DNA from: Campylobacteraceae bacterium
GTDB lineage: Bacteria; Campylobacterota; Campylobacteria; Campylobacterales; Sulfurovaceae
Direction of reading: 5' to 3'
Assembly (NCBI GenBank): GCA_027100635.1
Contig: JAMOOQ010000038.1
Span: 1-64,000, forward strand
Length of the DNA stretch: 64,000 bases
The position numbers and the translations under genes were made by a program. Below are positions 59,288 to 64,000 of the stretch, piece by piece. Positions within the stretch are counted from its first letter, which is position 1. Each line of letters begins with the position of its first letter. The notes below the pieces were generated by a model that saw only the letters and a program-made list of their open reading frames with translations, was not told the DNA's origin and made no database searches.

Positions 59288-60706
59288 ATGAAAAAAGTAG
59301 CAATATTGGGTCGTCCAAATGTGGGCAAAAGTTCCCTATTTAATAGATTAGCAAGAGAAAGAGATGCAATAACATCTGATGTAAGTGGTACAACAAGAGA
59401 TATAAAAAAGAGAATTGTTACTATATCAGGTAATAGAGATTTTGAAGTGATTGATACTGGTGGAATTGATGATAGTTCTGAGCTGTTTTCAAAAGTTAAA
59501 GAGTTAGCTCTTAGAACTGCAACAGAAGCTGATGTAATTTTGTATGTCGTTGATGGTAAAGTTATCCCGGACGAAGAGGATAAAGAGCTGTTTTATTATC
59601 TTCAAGAGTTAAAAAAACCGATAGCTTTAGTGGTAAATAAGATAGATAATGATAAAGAGGAAAATACTAAGTTTTGGGACTTTTTGGAGTTTGGTGCAGA
59701 TATGACACTGCCTATTTCTGTAAGCCATAACCGAAGAATGAATGCATTTTATGAATGGCTAGAGCTGTATATCCCAGAAAAAGAGGAGCCTGTTTTAATA
59801 GAAGAGGATGAACCAACTCTTGAAGATGTTTTATTAAATGATGATGAAGCTGGTGAAGATGATATGACTCTTGAAGATATTAGCGATGAAGACAATGATA
59901 CTGATATAAGAGTGGCGATTATAGGAAGAGTAAATACAGGTAAAAGTTCATTGCTTAATGCAATTCTACAAGAGGAAAGAGTAGTCGTTAGCCCAGTAGC
60001 AGGAACAACCATTGACCCTATTGATGAAGCTATTGAGTATGATAATCACAAAATTACATTTATTGATACTGCTGGTATTAGACGAAGAGGTAAGATTCTT
60101 GGGATTGAAAAATATGCACTAGGGCGAACAACAGAGATGTTGGAAAATGCTAATATGGTTCTTTTGATAATTGATGCAACTGTGGGGGTAACCGAACTTG
60201 ATGAAAGGGTAGCTGGACTTATTGAAAAATATAGATTATCTTGTTTGATAGTTATTAATAAATGGGATATTAAAGGTGAAAAAAGTTATGAAAAAGCTGT
60301 AGATGAGATTAGAGATGAACTAAAATTTTTACACTATGCACCACTTATTACAATATCGGCAAAAACAGGTTTAAGAGTTCACAAGATTTTGGATGAAACA
60401 ATTAAAATATATAAAAGATATAAACAAAGAATCCCAACAGCAGAGTTAAATAATATTTTAAGAAGAGCAATAAATAGACATCATGTTCCATCATACAATG
60501 GAGCAACTGTTAGAATTAAATTTGCAACACAATATGAGACTAAACCACCAAAGATTGCAATTATTACAAATAGACCAGATGGATTACATTTTTCTTATAA
60601 AAGATATTTATCAAATGCATTTAGAGAATCTTTTGATTTTGAAGGTGTTCCATTGGATATTGTGGCAAGAAAAAGAGGCGAACGAGTGGAGAATAACGAG
60701 GGTTAA
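59288..60706 (+). CDS. der: Ribosome-associated GTPase Der (EngA)
   Basis: Two G domains: GRPNVGKSSLFNRL / DTGG / NKID and GRVNTGKSSLLNAI / DTAGIRRRG / NKWD; C-terminal KH-like domain. Confidence 0.96.
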   Translation: MKKVAILGRPNVGKSSLFNRLARERDAITSDVSGTTRDIKKRIVTISGNRDFEVIDTGGIDDSSELFSKVKELALRTATEADVILYVVDGKVIPDEEDKELFYYLQELKKPIALVVNKIDNDKEENTKFWDFLEFGADMTLPISVSHNRRMNAFYEWLELYIPEKEEPVLIEEDEPTLEDVLLNDDEAGEDDMTLEDISDEDNDTDIRVAIIGRVNTGKSSLLNAILQEERVVVSPVAGTTIDPIDEAIEYDNHKITFIDTAGIRRRGKILGIEKYALGRTTEMLENANMVLLIIDATVGVTELDERVAGLIEKYRLSCLIVINKWDIKGEKSYEKAVDEIRDELKFLHYAPLITISAKTGLRVHKILDETIKIYKRYKQRIPTAELNNILRRAINRHHVPSYNGATVRIKFATQYETKPPKIAIITNRPDGLHFSYKRYLSNAFRESFDFEGVPLDIVARKRGERVENNEG

Positions 60707-60707
60707 T

Positions 60708-61448
60708 ATGGAGTTTAAAGAACTTGATGAGCTAAAAATAAAATTAGATTCTTCTAGACCATTAGCAAAAGATGTATTGGAAAATTTAAAAGAGGATTTG
60801 ATTCTTAGATGGACATACAATTCAAATGCAATTGAGGGTAATACTCTGACTTTAAAAGAGACAAAAGTTGCTCTTGAGGGTATTACTGTTGGTGGTAAAA
60901 CACTAAGAGAGCATTTTGAGATAATAAATCATAAAGATGCTATCTTATTTATAGAGGATTTGGTTAAAGAATCTAATTTGTTAAATGAATATGATATTAA
61001 ACTTATTCACTCTTTGATACTTAAAAATATTGATAAACAAAATGCTGGTAGATACAGACAAGCAAATGTTATTATTAGTGGGGCTATTCATAAACCACCA
61101 AATTTTTTTAATATTCAGGAGTCTATGGAGAATTTTATATCTTGGTATAAACTAAATTATAAAAATCTTCATCTAATAGAATTATCTGCTATGGTTCATA
61201 TTAAATTTGTTGGAATTCACCCATTTATAGATGGAAATGGTAGAACGGCAAGACTACTTATGAATTTAGAACTTATGAAATCTGGTTTTCCACCTCTTAT
61301 TATTAAGGTAGAAGATAGATTAGGGTATTATAATGCCCTAGATATGGCTCATACAACAGATAATTATAAACCATTTATTAAACTGGTTAAAAAAGCTGTT
61401 AAAGAGAGTTTTGAACCATATTTTTATGTTTTAGGTCTAAAACTATAA
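60708..61448 (+). CDS. Fic-domain protein (putative AMPylase) with N-terminal inhibitory motif
   Basis: HIKFVGIHPFIDGNGRTARLLMN (HPFxxGNGR) and NSNAIEGNTLTL ([S/T]xxxE[G/N] inhibitory motif). Start at ATG 60708, one base after the der stop. Confidence 0.93.
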   Translation: MEFKELDELKIKLDSSRPLAKDVLENLKEDLILRWTYNSNAIEGNTLTLKETKVALEGITVGGKTLREHFEIINHKDAILFIEDLVKESNLLNEYDIKLIHSLILKNIDKQNAGRYRQANVIISGAIHKPPNFFNIQESMENFISWYKLNYKNLHLIELSAMVHIKFVGIHPFIDGNGRTARLLMNLELMKSGFPPLIIKVEDRLGYYNALDMAHTTDNYKPFIKLVKKAVKESFEPYFYVLGLKL

Positions 61449-61467
61449 TTAAGAGGGGAGTTAATAT

Positions 61468-62382
61468 ATGATATTTAATAAAATTAAAGAGATAGAAAAG
61501 CTATCTTTAGAAGAAAAATTACAGCAGTTTGGGGATAAGAAAAAAGCATCATATAATAAAAAACTATTTCGTTCAAATATGATGTTAAATCCATTAAGAC
61601 TAAATCATCTTAATAAAATTGATAATCTTGATGCTGATATGATTACTCTAAATCTTGAAGATGCCATTGCTCCTAGTCGCAAAAAAGAGGCTTTGTATAA
61701 TATAGGATTGGCTTTATCTAATCTAAAAGAGTCAAAAAGTTTTATTATTGTGAGAACAAATCCAATTAATGAGGGGGGAGATTCAGAGATTGAATTTTTA
61801 AATCAGTTCTCTTTTGATGCAATAAGGGTCTCTAAAATTAGAGATGTAGATGATATTAAAAAGTCTTTAAATCTGCTCTCAAAAGATAAAGAGTTACATA
61901 TCTCAATGGAGACAAACGAGGCTTTTATGAATCTATCTAAACTTAGAATTGATGAGAGATTTACAACTGCAAATATTGGGATTTTAGATTTGTTAAACTC
62001 TTTGGGGCTTCCTCAATCTCTTTTACAACAGAATAATCCAACCATAGATTATATTTTATCTAAGTTTTTAGTTGATAGCAAAAGCTGTGGATTACGACCA
62101 ATCTCATTTATGTTTCAAGATTATAAAAACAGTAATGAGTTTAAGTATTGGTGCCAAAAAGAGAAACTTATGGGGTTTGAGAGTAAAGCCTGTATGGGTC
62201 CATTGCAAGTTGATATTGCTAATAATATATTTGGTGTTGATGAGAAAGAGATAATAAGAGCTAAACATATAAAAAAGAGGTTTGAAGATAATATTCAAAA
62301 AGCAGAACATGGGTTTATGGATGAAACATATGGTTTTATTGATGAGCCGATATATAAAGATGCACTTCTTGTGCTAGAGTAG
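61468..62382 (+). CDS. HpcH/HpaI aldolase / citrate lyase beta subunit-like (CitE) protein
   Basis: RSNMMLNPLRLNHLNKIDNLDADMITLNLEDAIAPSRKKEA; METNEAFMNL; KACMGPLQVDIANNIFG. Confidence 0.8.
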   Translation: MIFNKIKEIEKLSLEEKLQQFGDKKKASYNKKLFRSNMMLNPLRLNHLNKIDNLDADMITLNLEDAIAPSRKKEALYNIGLALSNLKESKSFIIVRTNPINEGGDSEIEFLNQFSFDAIRVSKIRDVDDIKKSLNLLSKDKELHISMETNEAFMNLSKLRIDERFTTANIGILDLLNSLGLPQSLLQQNNPTIDYILSKFLVDSKSCGLRPISFMFQDYKNSNEFKYWCQKEKLMGFESKACMGPLQVDIANNIFGVDEKEIIRAKHIKKRFEDNIQKAEHGFMDETYGFIDEPIYKDALLVLE

Positions 62383-62393
62383 AGAGATAAAAA

Positions 62394-62948
62394 ATGGCAA
62401 TAAAAGATAAAGATAAATGGAATAAAAAATATTCTGCAAAAAAGAATATAGATAATACACCTATAGATTTGGTAAAATATTATTATACATTGGCTCATAG
62501 AGGTTTGGCACTTGATATAGCTTGTGGCATAGGAAGACACTCAACTTTTTTAGCTCAAGAAGAGTTTGAAGTTGATGCTTTGGATATTAGCTCTAAGGCA
62601 CTAGAAAATATACAAAATATAGCTAATATCTATCCACGAGAAGTTGATTTTGATAAGTTTAAAATTATAAAAAATACTTATGATTTGGTAATTTGTACAT
62701 ATTTTTTAAATAGAGATATTTTGGATGATATTCAAAAATCTCTGGCAAGTGGTGGAATCTTAATATATGAAACATTTATAGAACATCAAGAGAGTAATAT
62801 AAAATTTAAGAATTCTGATTTTATGCTTCAAGAGGATGAGTTAAAAAATAGTTTTGATGATTTAGAAATTATATTTTATGAAGAGTGGTGGGATGAAAAA
62901 GATGGAGATAAAACTCTTAAAGCATCTTTAGTTGCAAGAAAAAGTTAA
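62394..62948 (+). CDS. Class I SAM-dependent methyltransferase (TehB-like)
   Basis: RGLALDIACGIGRHSTFLAQEEFEVDALDISSKAL. Confidence 0.85.
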   Translation: MAIKDKDKWNKKYSAKKNIDNTPIDLVKYYYTLAHRGLALDIACGIGRHSTFLAQEEFEVDALDISSKALENIQNIANIYPREVDFDKFKIIKNTYDLVICTYFLNRDILDDIQKSLASGGILIYETFIEHQESNIKFKNSDFMLQEDELKNSFDDLEIIFYEEWWDEKDGDKTLKASLVARKS

Positions 62949-62961
62949 AGGATTATTTTAA

Positions 62962-63480
62962 ATGAACATCAAAAAACTAAATATTAAAAAAATATCTTAT
63001 GAGATAATAACCACTCTTTTATTAATTTTAATAGTCCCTAATATTATAAGTTGCATTAGACAACCAAAGTTAGATTCTAATATTTTACCTAGAATTCAAG
63101 CAGAATTTATAGACAAAAATAAGTTTGATTCAAGCAATATAAAAGATGCAACAATAATCCATTTTTGGGCATTATGGTGTCCTACATGCAAACTAGAAAC
63201 TTCAAATATAGAATCAGTATCTAAAGATGTAAATGTAATTACTATTGCTGTTAATTCAGGTAGCGATAGTGATATTCAAGAGTTTATGACAAAAAATAAG
63301 CTCACATTTAAAGTAATAAATGATAGTCAATCTAAACTAGCTAATAAATTTAATGTAGAGATGTTTCCAACAACATTTATTTATGATAAAAATCAAGAGT
63401 TGAAGTTTAGTGAGGTTGGATATACCTCAACTGCTGGACTAAAAGCTAGAATGCTATGGATTGAAAAAAGTGGAAAATAA
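62962..63480 (+). CDS. Membrane-anchored thioredoxin-like disulfide oxidoreductase (ScsD/DsbE-like)
   Basis: N-terminal TM; IHFWALWCPTCKLETSNIE; MFPTTFIYD. Confidence 0.83.
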   Translation: MNIKKLNIKKISYEIITTLLLILIVPNIISCIRQPKLDSNILPRIQAEFIDKNKFDSSNIKDATIIHFWALWCPTCKLETSNIESVSKDVNVITIAVNSGSDSDIQEFMTKNKLTFKVINDSQSKLANKFNVEMFPTTFIYDKNQELKFSEVGYTSTAGLKARMLWIEKSGK

Positions 63481-63482
63481 TA

Positions 63483-64000
63483 TTAAACCATTTTAGGATT
63501 TGTAACTATAACTCCATCTAAAAGTTCATTCCATAAGTTTGGATTACTCCATTCACTTATGGTTTGATTTGAAAATTTAATATCTTGAAGATTTATAATA
63601 CCCATCTTTTTACTATAGGCATCTTTTTTAAAACATTGAGCATATCCAGTATCTGTTTCATGTACTATAATACTATTTACACTAACTTCCATCTCTCCAT
63701 TTATCATCATTGTATTATCAATAATCTTTTGCACTATCAAAAATATAACTCTGCTAAACTGTTCTGCAGATGGGCTAACTGGTAGTTCTATCCATCTTTT
63801 ACTATGTTTTTTCATATCAGTTTTGTACTCATTAGAATCTTTGTTATATAGCGTAATTGAATGGTCAAAAGAGTCAATCAAATCTTTTATTCTAATTTTT
63901 ATTAGTCCAAAATCATAAACCATATCACCATTATCAAGGTAATCAGACTCCAATAAAACCTCAACTTTATAGGAGTGACCATGAATATTAAAGCTACATC
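63483..64000 (-). CDS. queD: 6-carboxytetrahydropterin synthase-like (QueD), N-terminus beyond the window
   Basis: Frame stays open to the window edge: …SFNIHGHSYKVEVLLESDYLDNGDMVYDFGLIK…LDSFDHSITLY; ORF-track start at 63953 is internal. Confidence 0.85.
   Translation of the reverse strand, partial: CSFNIHGHSYKVEVLLESDYLDNGDMVYDFGLIKIRIKDLIDSFDHSITLYNKDSNEYKTDMKKHSKRWIELPVSPSAEQFSRVIFLIVQKIIDNTMMINGEMEVSVNSIIVHETDTGYAQCFKKDAYSKKMGIINLQDIKFSNQTISEWSNPNLWNELLDGVIVTNPKMV

Noticed and set aside
60483-60707. N-terminal extension of the Fic ORF (MFHHTMEQLLELNLQHNM…)
   Set aside because: Overlaps der in another frame; the Fic domain starts properly at the ATG at 60708.

Overview
AT-rich window, most likely from a Campylobacterota (epsilonproteobacterial) chromosome; this is inferred from gene content and order, not measured. 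Most of it is core genes: an N-degron operon (clpS-clpA-aat-msrB), ispA, lepB, folD, ftsY, a 5-formyl-THF cyclo-ligase gene with rny, cmoB, a Ca2+ P-type ATPase, lon, bamD, hpf, valS, lgt, rpe-trpF-dnaQ-like, malic enzyme, polA, a UvrD-like helicase, murA, der and partial queD, plus two tRNA-Leu genes. The accessory content is: (i) a four-gene module of a 2544-aa multidomain MshQ-like surface protein and three prepilin-like proteins (27.2-37.1 kb); (ii) a RAYT-type (TnpA_REP/Y1-HUH) transposase flanked by a perfect 23-bp inverted repeat; (iii) two families of dispersed intergenic palindromes, one headed by GTAG and arranged as inverted pairs like REP/BIME elements; (iv) decayed and internally deleted relatives of one DDE-type IS, with a shared terminal motif at three loci; (v) a pentaheme cytochrome c beside a secreted tandem PilJ-domain protein; (vi) a MATE transporter gene with an apparent C-terminal frameshift. 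The best candidates for something new are the GTAG-headed repeats with a co-resident RAYT, and the giant adhesin/pseudopilin module. No CRISPR array, rRNA or recognisable defence island was seen.
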